Below are positions 47,308 to 60,553 of a stretch of DNA of 64,000 bases, one piece after another. Numbering within the stretch: position 1 is the first letter of the stretch; every line of letters starts with the position of its first letter. The stretch covers positions 73,299,737-73,363,736 of the forward strand of contig CM036170.1 of NCBI GenBank assembly GCA_020631735.1. Reading direction: 5' to 3'. The position numbers and the translations under genes are program-made. A model generated the notes under the pieces. The model was given only the letters and a program-made list of their open reading frames with translations, ran no database searches and was not told where the DNA came from. This stretch comes from Saccharum officinarum (taxonomy: Eukaryota > Streptophyta > Magnoliopsida > Poales > Poaceae).

Positions 47308-48305
47308 GAACACACGTAAAGAAGAAGGAGAAGAAGGCGAGGTGGTCGCGGTCCGCGCGAAGCCGAGCTTTGGCCATGGTAGGCGACAGAGGAATTGGTC
47401 GAATTGACCCTTACCCATGACCGTAGCGGAGACGAGCGGGTTGACAGTGAAGAGGAAGGCAAGACGTTGCGGTGTACGAGCCGAATCGAGAAGAGGTATG
47501 GCGGTGGTGGAGTGCGACGCTGGTGATGGCGTGGCGCTGGCACCGATGGTGGTGCTGCTACAGTGTAGGCGAGGTAGAGCAAGGCGAAAGGAGGAAAAGC
47601 AAATGGGCAAGATGGAGCGGGGAGCGTGGTGACCTGGCCGGTAAATGGCGCCACGGGGCCCGCCGGAGCGCCACCCGGTGGATGGCGTCGTACGCCGCCG
47701 GCCACGCGGCAGCCGGGCTCTGCCCCCGGTTGGGTGCGCGCGCACGGGCAAAGGCGATGTGGGCCAGGACAGCTTCCTAGCTGGGCCGAGAAAGGAGGCG
47801 GGCGGCCCATGAAAAGAAGAAAAGATTTTTCTTTTTATTTTTCAACTGAGACAGCACAAGAATGTTATTTTGAACAAGTAAAAATCATTTTCAATGCTTG
47901 AACCCAAAACAAAAGTTGTCCAAAATTTTATTCTCTACAACATTTCTTTGGGGTACATTTTGAAATTCCAAATAGATTTGGAAGTAGGGATTTAAAGTCC
48001 ACTTTAAATCAAAAACCCATTTTTCTAAGTTATTTTTAAAAGCAAAATTTGAGGAAATTTTGAATACAAAACTTGCTCCAAAATGTTTACTAAACATTTC
48101 CATGTTATTTATTTACTAAAACAAGCACATACAAGGCATGACAAGCATCAACATGACATTAAAGCTACTGAAACAAAACATCACAACATGCATGTTTCGA
48201 AAACCTATTTCAAGTCTATATTTCATGTGATGCTTACGAATGCATAATGATGATTATGCTAATGATTTGCAAATTCTAATGCATGCTTAACACCTAGGTG
48301 TTACA
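47308..48305 (-). repeat. Element B 3' LTR, 5' segment
   Basis: On the minus strand the LTR starts at 48305 as TGTAACACCTAGGTG, right after the PPT of B. It runs through the GC-rich block to solo LTR E. The three segments sum to about 4.07 kb. GC-rich frames here (for example 47283-47810) are not supported. Confidence 0.88.
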
Positions 48306-48980
48306 GCCCTCCCCCTTATAAAAATCTCGTCCCGAGATGTTGAGTTACGAACCATTTGTTATAAAAATCTTTATAAGCGTTTTGCAGATATTCTCCTATT
48401 TCCCATGTCGCATCACCATCATCATGATGACTCCACTGTATCTTATATGTTCTCACCACTTTATTCTGAGTGACTCGATCCTTAGTGTCCAAAACTTGAA
48501 CCGATTGCTCATGGTATTCCAAGTCTAATTTGATCCGAATGCCCTGAGGTTCTATCCTCTCTTCCGGAACACGTAAACACTTCTTCAATGGCGATACATG
48601 AAAGACTGGAAAGATCGAACCCATCGCTTCTAGTAGCTAGAACTTATAAGCCACAGGACCCTTCTTCTTTATTGTCTTATACGGTCCTACAAACCTAGCA
48701 GCAAGCTTCTTCTTGATTCCAAACCGTTTCTTCTTCATTGGTGTAACCTTCAAATAGACATAGTCACCAACTTTAAATTCTAGCGGTCTTATTCTTTTAT
48801 ACGCATAACTTTTCTAACGTGATTGTGCAGCCTTCATGTTTTGTTGGATGTTACGGACCTTTTTCTCAGCCTCTTCAACAAAATTGATCCCATAAAACCT
48901 TCTCTCTCCTGGCTCAATCCAATTCAATGGTGTCCTATACTTCCTGCCATACAGTGCTTCAAATGAAACCATTTTGATAC
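48306..48980 (-). pseudogene. Element B integrase C-terminus and chromodomain
   Basis: Reading from 48980 down: KMVSFEALYGRKYRTPLNW-like IN sequence, a stop after KAAQSR, the GDYVYLKVTP motif and another stop near 48640. The frame from 48624 is then intact: FPVFHVSPLKKCL, a chromodomain (EYHEQSVQVLDTKD... YKIQWSHHDDGDATWE) and the end of the protein. The chromodomain is complete here, unlike in A. The hairpin ATCTCG-GGA-CGAGAT and PPT AAGGGGGAGGG lie between it and the LTR (about 48307-48340). The IN upstream was cut by element D at 48981. Confidence 0.88.
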
Positions 48981-50397
48981 TGTAACAGAACCGTCCAAAT
49001 TATAAGAGCACAAGTACAAAAATAATCACCAAAATGATCAAATTCTCGCACTTGAGCCTATATAACTCCGGTAGTCTAATGAAATCACGAGGGATTTCAA
49101 ACCAACCAACATACAAGCCAAGATCGTAGTGATTCAACATAGTTATTACAACTTAAGTTCAAAAGTAGCGGAAGCAAAATAATTTGAAACTAACATTTTT
49201 CTTATTTCAAATACATGCCAGTACCATGGTCGACTTCCAACAAAAGCATTAGAGAGAAGATGACTCAGAAGGATCATGCCCGTGATCACACTCCGCCACT
49301 AAGGCAGGAGCCAACCAACTCTTGCAGTCACCGTGATACATCACAACCTGCAACAAGTGGGGATAAAACCCTGAGTACAAGAAGGTACTCAGCTAGACTT
49401 ACCCGTCAGAAACCAGAAATAAGGTGACAACAAGGATCATGCAAGGCTGATATAAAGTGGGGCTAGCTTGACAACATTTTGCATAAAAGCTTAATATAGA
49501 TAAGTAATCATTAATGCTTAAGAATCAAGTTAATTATCATTAACCTATCATCTATATTAGAACCTGTACTAGAGCACTTACTTTATTAGGAGCAAACAAT
49601 ATTAACCATAGCAGGTATAAATTGAGGCAACCTTTTCATCGTGATCCAATTAACCATCCGTTCAATTTAATGGAATCTACGTTGCCGCTGCTCAAGTCAA
49701 GTGCTCACTAACCGGGAGCGACGGCGATTCGAATCGAATTCCTATCCAGCTGGAGGGGTATTTCTAACACTCACCGTGCAGACCCCTACCAGGGTCGCAC
49801 AGGCCACCTTTTCATATGATTCAGGAATCGCGGGTCCGAATGATGTCGCGACCCTAAGGGCGACACTCTGCCAGGTGATAGGGACTCTAACCCCCCTTGG
49901 TCTCACGCCAATGTCCCCAAGCACATCCTTTCTCTCCTCCAAGAAGCAACCTACCATTCGAGTCCCGGCCTGAATCACATTACTCGGCTTCGCGGTCGGA
50001 ACGACTTATCCGGCCAACTAAGTGTTAGACTGCGTTCAACATGACTCAAGGACGTACAACGAATCGGTCCTTAAACGACTCAGACGGGGATAGATCCACA
50101 CCCAAGACCTCCATGCCTTGTCGCTTCACTATCATCATCCCGCCCGGTCTCATTTCATTTTATTAACACATGGTTCCATTCCACGATAGCAAATATAGCC
50201 AACCGTGCCATATATGAATATCCCTATATCTCGCAGGTGACAGAAAATCACCTAACTTCTACCGCTTAAAGCAGGGCTAAGCATCTACTCGATCCTAATC
50301 TATGTAGGATTCAAGGATTCATATATCTGGACAAGGAATGATATAATGCAGCAAGGGTTTCCAACCAACTCCTACCACTTAATGCAACAATACTTAT

Positions 50398-50496
<99 letters not shown>

Positions 50497-53400
50497 TTGC
50501 TTTGAAGATAGGAGGCTTATAATGCTCCGGGGCTTGCCTGGGATCCGACTCAAGTTAGAGTATGTCAGATGAAACCCGCTTGGCGAGCATCTTCCAATCT
50601 ACCACTTGTCCGGTCCTTCGATCTTCAGGATGGATCCACCAACTCCATCTTCGGTTTTGGCTCCACCTTAGGTCCTTCACGTGCTTCAGCTAACGTACCT
50701 AAATAAGGTGCAATAATGCATATGTATGAATGCATAGAAATGCAATAAACAAAATAATCATGCAAGCATACCAAAGTTCACATAAACCCTAGAGCTAATT
50801 AACTTAATCCTCATTAAGACATAACATAGAAGAGGGCAAGCACATCAATCAAGAAACAAGTCTCACAAGATCACAGGGTACCACCCAAATATCATCAAAG
50901 ATATGAGTCACACTTCAATACCCAAGCATGACAAAGTTAATCAAAGTACTAGAACTAGAAATTGCTACCTTCTGGACATCAGACCAACAGCTGAGTAATT
51001 TAATCATAACTGGAGATCTACAACTCCAAATGACTTCTAAGAAGACATTATGGAAGGCTTATGAAATTATCTAAATTTCATTTATAAACATCACAGCAAG
51101 ATTCCAAAGTTTAACCTGTCGAATTTACACAAACACAGAAACTGGTCTAACAAGACAGAGAGCAAGCAATTCTGTAACCTAACTTTAAACAGCTGTAGTT
51201 TCTAAACCATATGGCCAAATGCCACCAAATTTTAACAGAGGCTAGATACATAAATTATCTACAACTTTTGTATAAACAAGTTTTACAACAAAGCACATTA
51301 CCATGAAGAGCTTTGCTAAGTTTCCAGATCTGTCCAGAAACTTCATTTGCAAGAATAATTATTAACTTATGTTGCAAACATATAATTGGACAAAACCAAC
51401 TTTACCAACATTTCACACATGACTAATGAACACCAGAAAACATAGTGTCCTTTCCTAAATAAATTCTTTTAATACATTTTCTTAATTTATGTAGATAATT
51501 AGGTGGAATTATGAATACCTATCAAAAGTGCACAATAAATTCTACCAAAAATTACAGTGGCCTACATATGTTCTCAATAGTCTACTGTCCAAATTTCAAG
51601 TCATTTGGACAAGTATACCAACCTCTATGAAAAAGACAAATAGCTATTGCAATAATTCATGTGAGAGCAAGTTAAACTTAACACTCAATATTTTCTGTGA
51701 ACATAAGGACATATTATGAATCAATATGATAGAGAAACATCATACTAAGGTGATGGAATAACATTTTCCATTTTATCAGTTATATATTATTTACAAGCTA
51801 TTTATCAAGACATAAACAAGTTAAATCAATAACTTGATCCTACAGTAAGCAATGACCATGAAATTTATACCACAGTACATCCATATCATGACAAACCTAC
51901 CATAAAATTTTCACATCATTTGGAGCATCACAACTCAAGATATAAAATGACAAGTAATAAAATGTAATTTTCCTTATTTAACAAGGTCAAATCAAAACCC
52001 TAAGAAAACAGTGAACAACTAGGGTGTTTAATATTTTTCCTAGCAAGTACATGTCATCACAAAATTAACAAAACAAGAATCACTATTTTTGGAGTTCTAA
52101 AACTCCAGATCTTGCTCTGGTCAAGTTTAAAGGTATTTAAGAGCATTTTTAACACTTAAATAAAGACATCAGAAAACATCTACAAACATGTAACATTTTA
52201 TGATTCTATTACATAGATCTCTTCTCAAGGTTTCCAAAAAGTCCACTTTTACTATTTTTGGAGTCTCCTAGCATGAGATATGAATATTTGAAGATTTACA
52301 TGAAATCTGAAATTCAAAATCAGAATTACTGAACCCTATTGAAATCGCTAGGCGCACCCGAACCGATACCCAACCGCGCCACTCATAACCCTGACTTGCA
52401 GGACCTGCTGCACTTTTGGGCCCGCTTGCCAGACAAAGAACACATACACAAAACTTCCCTTTCTTCCTTGGAACGGAGCAGAGAAGGGGAGGGGCGGCTC
52501 GGCCGTCGGCAGCAGGGGCGGCGCCGGCGGCGAGCGGCGGGGCCATGGCGATGCCCTGGCATGTGCTCACCCCCAAGCAGCCATAGCTCATCTCAGGATG
52601 GCGCAGGGTGGCTGGCCCATGAACACAGGGACTACGACGGCCATGGCACCGGTGGCCACGCTTCCCCGGCGGTGAGAGGAGCTCGGGAAGGGCACATCGG
52701 GTTCGGCGTGTGGCGGGGAAGGCGATGCCGTGCTTGTCTTAGGGAAGGGAGGAGAGATGGCGCGGTTAGGAAGCTCGAACTGGAGCTCAAACCGGCCATG
52801 GTGGCTCGGCGTCCGCGCTCGGCTCAGAACGAGAAGGGAGGCGAGCAGAGGCAAGGGCGAGCGCCTGGAGCGTGGAGAGGCGAGCAGAGGGCTTTGGGCA
52901 CCTGCTACCGAGGCGTAGGGACACAACCACGTGGCAAGGAGAGGCGCTGGCTGCTACGCATGGCGGGCACGTCCAGGGCACGCGTCCTCCTCTCGGTCAT
53001 TTCCCCGAGCACGTGGCGGGCAACGGTTTGGGTACTGTGGAACATGATTTTAGGCCGGATTAGGGCCGAATTGGACTATGGACCAATTGTCAAAATTGTT
53101 CACCTCGGTATACTCTACAATTTTCATTTAAGCACCATGGTCATAAGACCCACAGATTAGGAGATAACTAAGCCCAAAGTTAACAGTGTCAACGACTTGA
53201 TAATGCTTAAGTTGAGCTCGGTCTTTGCTGATTTTGAGATGCCCACCTTGCTCAAACGAAGTCCAACTTTTTGCATACTCTTCTCCATCACATTATCTTC
53301 AACTTCTACATTTGGCTCAACTCTAGTTGTTTAACAAAAACTCTAGAACGCGGGATGTCACTCAAGTTGCCACTATTTAGACTTAAAATATTGCTAAGTC

Positions 53401-54251
53401 TGAAAACATTTAGAAGATTCAAAATGGTGATCCTGTTTAGTAGACTTAGAGATGGATTTGGCCTTTGGCCTTTTAACCAAGTTTGTTGCATACAACTCAA
53501 GCTACAACTTTGATTAAAGGCTCATGGACTGGTTCAGCATGGTTATGGAGATAAAGATCACCAAACATGTCAACTTATTGCTGCTAACTCAGGACTTGGA
53601 ATATTTTCTAGACTTTGAAAAACAGCAGCTGATTCCACATTGTGATCTCTATTTGACTAGGTTAGAGGCCAAAATAGCTCTTGATCATTAAACAAAGTTT
53701 GTTCTACACAAGATGAACTACAACTTTTGTTTAAGGTCAAACCTCATAAGTGGTACAGAAGTCCAACTTTTACTTTGGTCAAAGTATCAACTCGATACAG
53801 CCGAAACTAGGGTTTTAGGCCAATCGGGGCATTTTCTTGACATTTGCTCAACATGAACCCTTCATGACTTTTGTTGTAGAGTCCCTCTAGAGTCATTTGG
53901 GCAAGTTTGCAAGGTTTGGTTGATATTCTATAGTTCCATTAACTTAATGGGGCAAATTCCAATAGGAATGGAACTTATCATTTCATGTGACTTTTTGATT
54001 CCAAACTTCATGAAACTTTTCCAGGGATCAATATAGATAGTTATTGATGTGAGACATGTGAAGATACTTTGATAACAACACCCAAGCATATATCTTTTAA
54101 TTGAGCCTATATGTAAGCAAGGGTGCAATATCCAAGTTTAGGTTAGGGCTTATCTCCAAAGGTTTGACTTTGGCATCGTCATCTCCACTAATTTATCATG
54201 TTTGAGCTTAAACCCACTACTTAATTGGTGATCAACACCTAGGGTGTTACA
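48981..54251 (-). repeat. Element D 3' LTR (5271 bp)
   Basis: On the minus strand it runs from TGTAACACCCTAGGTGTTGA to GGTTCTGTTACA. It carries a GC-rich block (about 52340-52990), the GKPRSIISLL remnant of the coding-like exon (about 50500-50540), the hairpin module on the minus strand (49402-49348) and the GATTCGAATCGCC block (about 49692-49760). The long frame at 52339-53160 lies antisense to the LTR and is not supported as a gene. Confidence 0.9.
50401..50490. repeat. (AT)45 microsatellite in D 3' LTR
   Basis: 90 bp of pure AT dinucleotide. The equivalent tract of the other LTR (60499-60549) is about 51 bp. Confidence 0.97.
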
Positions 54252-57200
54252 GCCCTCCCCCCTTAAAAGAATCGCGTCCCGAGATTCAGAATTGAAGACC
54301 TTTTAAGGAAGAGAGACACGTTATCAAGTTCCCAACATTTGCTATAGCATTCCGCTACAAAGCTTCAACATCGGTGAACAATTTGGCCAAAGGCACTTTC
54401 TGGCACTGACTTTTCATGGTAAAATTTGTCTGAAGAATTTCCTTCATTGACTTCCATGAAGCATTGTTACTTTGGGAGGAATCCAAGATAGCACGTACTG
54501 CATTCTCAGTGTATAGAGGTCATTTGGTCCATGAGTGAACCACTCACAAGTATCTGACTCTCTAATGAGCACAACATAGGCCATCTGAACTTGACACTAG
54601 ACGAAAATATTCAGAAGTATACTCGTTGAAATGGCTCTATGTTCACACGATTTTTGAAAAGCAGTTCTCTACCAACTGGCTTGAGTACAACCTTCCAAAA
54701 GGGTGAGATCATAGACGACAAACATCCTTTGAGGCTATAGGATACTGACTAACCAATAGACAAGGTCTATGTTGGTCGTAAATGTTCAAACATTCATATA
54801 TCAGCTAATGGAAAGCTACTTAAGGTTCCATGTGTGCAGTTCTCTTTCTCAGATGACAACACTGTATTATCTGAGTCTATCGAGGGGTTAGTGAATGTGA
54901 TAGCTGACTCTGTCGGCTTCGTACTTCTGCCAAAAGTTACCTAAGAAGATTCTCTTATCCAATAGCGACAGTTATCTAGGTTGAATCAGATGCAACCTCT
55001 TAGGTAAAAACATTTATAAGGTACCAAAGTATGTCATCATTGGAAAATAATTCCCAAAGAAAGATGTAACGAGGCCTTAAGGACAACAAAAGTTGTAATA
55101 TTTACTAAACCGCGGGAAGTAGTCTACCACCAAGCGATGGAGTAAAATTTTCCTTGGTGACTTAGTTATACTGTAAGTTGAGTTGACTTGCAGCATAACA
55201 ACTTTGTCAGGCCAACCTTTCACCTTGAGGCTTCCTTTTTAGGATCAAACAACAGCTCTAAGATGGAAATCTGTTGTTTGACACTTTTCAAATTGCTTTT
55301 GATTCGCGATGGTATAAATTGATTTGCAGAAACCAAGGCTGCTCGTACATTAGGGATACGAGAAAGCAAAAGCAAATGAAAGAGTGTAAACTAGTATCTG
55401 TGAGACCTCAAAAGGGCCATCCAACAGCAAATCTCGACTATTAAATTACATATCAATTCGAGGATGCACACGCTTTGAACTTGCGGGTTACTTTTGCAAG
55501 GCAAAACACATACTCCGCCTAGAGATCATTCCTACAAGGATAAGGAACCGCTCTCGAATATTCCTCGACACTTCGTCCAATCAAGTTATGGACAAACCAT
55601 TTGTGGCACCTATGGGCACAAGGATACAGATCGGAACTAGGGCATACTTTCTCTAATTCTTTACTTTAGCTGATAGAACACCTTGCACTATCTGTGTGAT
55701 TGTCCAAGATGGAATTGACTTGGTCACAATGGCTCTAGAAGATAGAATACCATGCAAGTTGTTGGCTAGTTAATTAACTTCTTGTTGGTTATTGCTCTGT
55801 AAGACATAGCCTTCGTAGCTACCAAGGGGTCATTACCTAGTCGGAGGTTAACGTTCCTATTGGTAACTAATCAGTTGTCTCTCAACCTTAAAAAGTTCCA
55901 AATCTTCATTCTTGATCACAATAATTGTGGTTGATACAAAGCAGATGTTTGTCATCGAAGTCAGCAGATAAGGAGTCACACCAGAGATGGTTGATTTCGA
56001 CGATATGGCCATTATGTATACAAGGTTAAAACTTGCATAATGTGACGATTGAGTCTTATCCAACGGATGACTTGTCTAGTAGTAAGTGTTGTGTGTCCTG
56101 TTTATCCAACAAAGATGAGATACTTTGCTCACTAGATGACGTTTGTCAATACTGGGGCAACTAAGTAGAGTCACTTGTCTACCACCTATTGCAGTCTGTT
56201 TAATGTTTATGTCGGTAATCTGTTCTTCAAAGGTTATCCTCGTAGCAACTTCAGAAGGACACTCCACTACTTTCGGTCTAAGATATGGATCTTATGATAA
56301 GATATGGAGAGATAACCAAGGAAGGTCACGTGAAAATCACATCAGCGTTGTTCTGCAATGGATTATGATTAGAAACCATGATACCAGCGCGTGCCGAGCA
56401 GCACAACCTTGTGTGTGCACCCACAGGAGGCTCTCGGTTTCGTCACGGCACCATTAGTTGCTACTCATAACACCATTACTGAACATGCACCCGATGAGGA
56501 ATTTCAATGACACAGATTGGGTTGATAAGGTAGATGCACGAATTTGCAAGCACACATTTTAGAGACCATAGCAGAGATACATTGCGTCACACCAGCTAAC
56601 CTTTAGGAGAGGTAACCAAAAGGTCCAACATAGATTTGGGTATGGTCTCCACAATTGGCAACGCACGAACCATGGTCAAAGGCTAGCGTTGATGAAAGTT
56701 AACTTGGTTGGTCAATCGATAAAGGCCTTCACAAAAAGGGTTGCAACACATCCATGACTCATACAAACATATAGGAGAACTAAGCTTTAGGCTTTCGGTC
56801 AAGCAAAGGCATGGATACAAACATTCAAAGGCTAACCACCAAGTCTACAGGCTCAGGCTCCTAAGAGAGAAACCTAATTGAAGACAACAACCATACAATT
56901 ACGTAACGTGAATGTTGTTCTAGGATAAAGCTATGTGACCCTCGTATGCTCACCGAGGACAAACGAGGTGACAACTAGAGCAATACCCAGATACAAACAC
57001 ACATACAACATCACAATCAAGCAGTCCTTTGAGAAAATTCAACGAATGGTTTAAGCAACCCATACAAGGCACAAGGCTCACTCAAAACAAGCATTTATCT
57101 CAAGCATGAACTAACTACAAGTTTAGCTCAAAACAACGCTAGCTAAGGAAGCCAACTTAGCATGTGCCCAGAATCTGGACAGCAACGCAGTACTTACTTG

Positions 57201-59062
57201 TTTCAACCATAACTGAGGTTGTAGACCTTCTATAAAGGTGATCCTAGACTTTCTAGATAGCTTAAGAAAATGACTACTCTTTAGTTATTCATACCAACAG
57301 CTAAATCACAGGTTAGCATGGTCAAGCATGCTGCTGTTTCAGATCTATACCAACATGGACAGAAAACTAACAAGAACTTCAAAATTGCATAACTAGAGTT
57401 CTAGGGACCCAACAAGGCTGAACCTTAACTTTATTTAAATCTTATTAAGTTGTCTATAACTTTCTTATTATCATATTAAGATGATTCTATAGCTAACAAG
57501 GCCAAACAAGACAAAAAAGACATCTCTGCCCAGATGTGGACAGATTCTATCATTCCACTTGGCAAGCTCATAACTAGAAATTTCGACCACAAAAATTAGT
57601 GCTATAGGACACTTTGGAAAGCTTAGAAAAAGTACTACACTTCTTCTATTATCTCTAAGACATGATTCCATATGCACATAGGTCAAACAAACCAACATTC
57701 AGATCTATTTAGAGCATAAGCAAAACCTGACAGTAAACTTCTAAAATTCATAACTCTCAAACCATAAGACCTAGGGTCATGAAATTTTAGGACCAGCTAG
57801 ATAAATAAGTTAGATACAACTTTGGTATTCTCTAAAACTACAGAAAACACTATTATGACCATGAAAGCATCACCACAACAGAAACCATTCTAGCAGTCAA
57901 CGTTTCACAAGCAAGACAAAGCTTGCCTTTATTCTACTTAACAAGAGAGCACACAAACATATCATCCTAGTGGCTCTAAACATTGTTACCTTAGACCAAC
58001 ACCAATTTAATTCATTCATGAGAATCCATTTTACTTAAGTGAGGTCTAAAACATTTTCAAAAACTTGTATGACAGCATATCCACCACTTGGCTAAACTAG
58101 AGGGCATCTATAGGTTCAAGCATGTAACCACAATTATTTCTAACAAAACTAAGCACACACTTTTCTCAAGCAACATGGAACAAGGCATTTTTGTTTTACT
58201 TCACTCAAGAAAGATAGTGTAACACATTGATCACAAGTTACACACTATAGAACAAGGGTGAGAAGAGTATAGCCATGCATAAAGCATCAATCATGATAAT
58301 GCATGCTTCGTCCTATTCGTCCTCACAAGACTGCCAACCTAAGGTGGCGATCACGTTCTATGTCGGTGGCATAACACGCACTCTCTCAATATATAGCTAG
58401 TCGTCAGCTACATTTGACTTACGCATTCGTGGTTAGCGTACCTGCAGAAAAGTTTCATTGCAGCCCAACATTTCCCAATATAGCATACAATGAAAGCAGA
58501 GAAGTAAAATTCTAAGTACTCCCATGTACATATACCCCCGTATATATACATGTAGCACCAAAACTACCCGAATCATTCGATCACCCACAATTAAGTACCT
58601 TCATATATACATGTGTGTAACATGTAAATAATCCAGTAACCAAAACTAGCTCTCCCCTAGACCACAAGTTGTACGGTCATGCTCCCACAACTCACACTTA
58701 CCTGAGCGTAGGTGCGATGTTGCATAAAAGTAAACTAGCAACATATATGGCTATTTCATATATGAAGGCTACCTCTAATCTAACACACTGGGTAGCATAG
58801 TGTGGGAGAGTCATCACACATACATACCTTGGCCTGGGCGTAGATGCATAAATGAAAACCCCCAAGTTAGTACTTATATAAGCCACCTAATAATCCTTAT
58901 ATGGGCATAAGGAAATTGACCACTGGCATACTTAGATTTAGAATTCAGTTTTCACAAACCTATATATAGCTATAAGTTGATAAAACTGATTTTATAAAAC
59001 AAAACCTTTGTTTTAAATACACATACGACAAGTTTAATGTTGAATCTTGCTCCGATACCAGC
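54252..59062 (-). other. Element D interior: PBS, leader, no coding domains, PPT
   Basis: On the minus strand the PBS TGGTATCGGAGC is at 59060-59049. The leader to about 58440 is homologous to that of element A (shared GTGCCAGTGGTC and GTACTAACTTGGGGG). The rest is AT-rich, with only short frames (about 110 codons or fewer) that show no gag, PR, RT or IN motif, and no ORF0. It ends with hairpin AATCTCG-GGA-CGCGATT and PPT AAGGGGGGAGGG just before 54251. Confidence 0.8.
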
Positions 59063-60495
59063 TGTAACAGAACCGTCCAAATTATAAGAGCACAAGTACA
59101 AAAACAATCACCGAAATGATCAAATTCTCGCACTTGAGCCCATATAACTCCGGTAGTCTAATGAAATCACGAGGGATTTCAAACCAACCAACATACAAGC
59201 CAAGATCGTAGTGATTCAACATAGTTATTACAACTTAAGTTCAAAAGTAGCGAAAGCAAAGTAACTTGAAACTAACATTTTTCTTATTTCAAATACATGC
59301 CAGTACCATGGTCGACTTCCAATAAAAGCATTAGAGAGAAGATGACTCAGAAGGATCATGCCCGTGATCACACTCCGCCACTAAGGCAGGAGCCAACCAA
59401 CTCTTGTAGTCGTCGTGATACATCACAACCTACAACAAGTGGGGATAAAACCCTGAGTACAAGAAGGTACTCAGCTAGACTTACCCGTCAGAAACTAGAA
59501 ATAAGGTGACACCAAGGATCATGCAAGGCTGATATAAAGTGGGGCTAGTTTGACAACATTTTGCATAAAAGCTTAATATAGATAAGTAATCATTAATGCT
59601 TAAGCATCAAGTTAATTATCATTAACCTATCATCTATATTAGAACCTGTACTAGAGCACTCACTTTATTAGGAGCAAACAATATTAACCATAGCAGGTAT
59701 AAATTGAGGCAACCTTTTCATCATGATCCAATTAACCATCCGTTCAATTTAATGGAATCTACGTTGCCGCTGCTCAAGTCAAGTGCTCACTAACCGAGAG
59801 CGACGGCGATTCGAATCGAATTCCTATCCAGCTGGAGGGGTATTTCTAACACTCACCATGCAGACCCCTGCCAGGGTCGCACAGGCCACCTTTTCATATG
59901 ATTCAGGAATCGCGGGTCCGAATGATGTCGCGGCCCCAAGGGCGACACTCTGCCAGGTGATAGGGACTCTAACCCCCCCTTGGTCTCACGCCAATGTCCC
60001 TAAGCACATCCTTTCTCTCCTCCAAGAAGCAACCTACCATTCGAGTCCCGGCCTGAATCACATTACTCGGCTTCGCGGTCAGAGTGACTTATCTGGCCAA
60101 CTAAGTGTTAGACTGCGTTCAACATGACTCAAGGACGTACAACGAATCGGTCCTTAAACGACTCAGACGGGGATAGATCCACACCCAAGACCTCCATGCC
60201 TTGTCGCTTCACTATCATCATCCCGCCCGGTCTCATTTCATTTTATTAACACATGGTTCCATTCCACGATAGCAAATATAGCCAACCGTGCCATATATGA
60301 ATATCCCTATATCTCGCAGGTGACAGGAAATCACCTGACTTCTACCGCTTAAAGCAGGGCTAAGCATCTACTCAATCCTAATCTATGTAGGATTCAAGGA
60401 TTCATATATGTAGGATGATATAATGCAGCAAGGTTTCATATATCTGGACAAGGAATGATATAATGCAGCAAGGGTCCCCAACCAACTCCTATCCA

Positions 60496-60553
<58 letters not shown>

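Noticed and set aside
50311..50553. Protein with a long Ile-Tyr run
   Set aside because: It is the translation of the AT microsatellite; only the GKPRSIISLL end relates to the conserved LTR exon.
52339..53160. 273-codon open frame as a host gene
   Set aside because: It lies antisense across the GC-rich block of the D LTR; the frame is open because of base composition and has no recognisable domain.
54252..59062. Hidden pol remnants in the D interior
   Set aside because: I looked on both strands for FIDD, DSG/DTG, DDE and CCHC patterns near short frames and found none.
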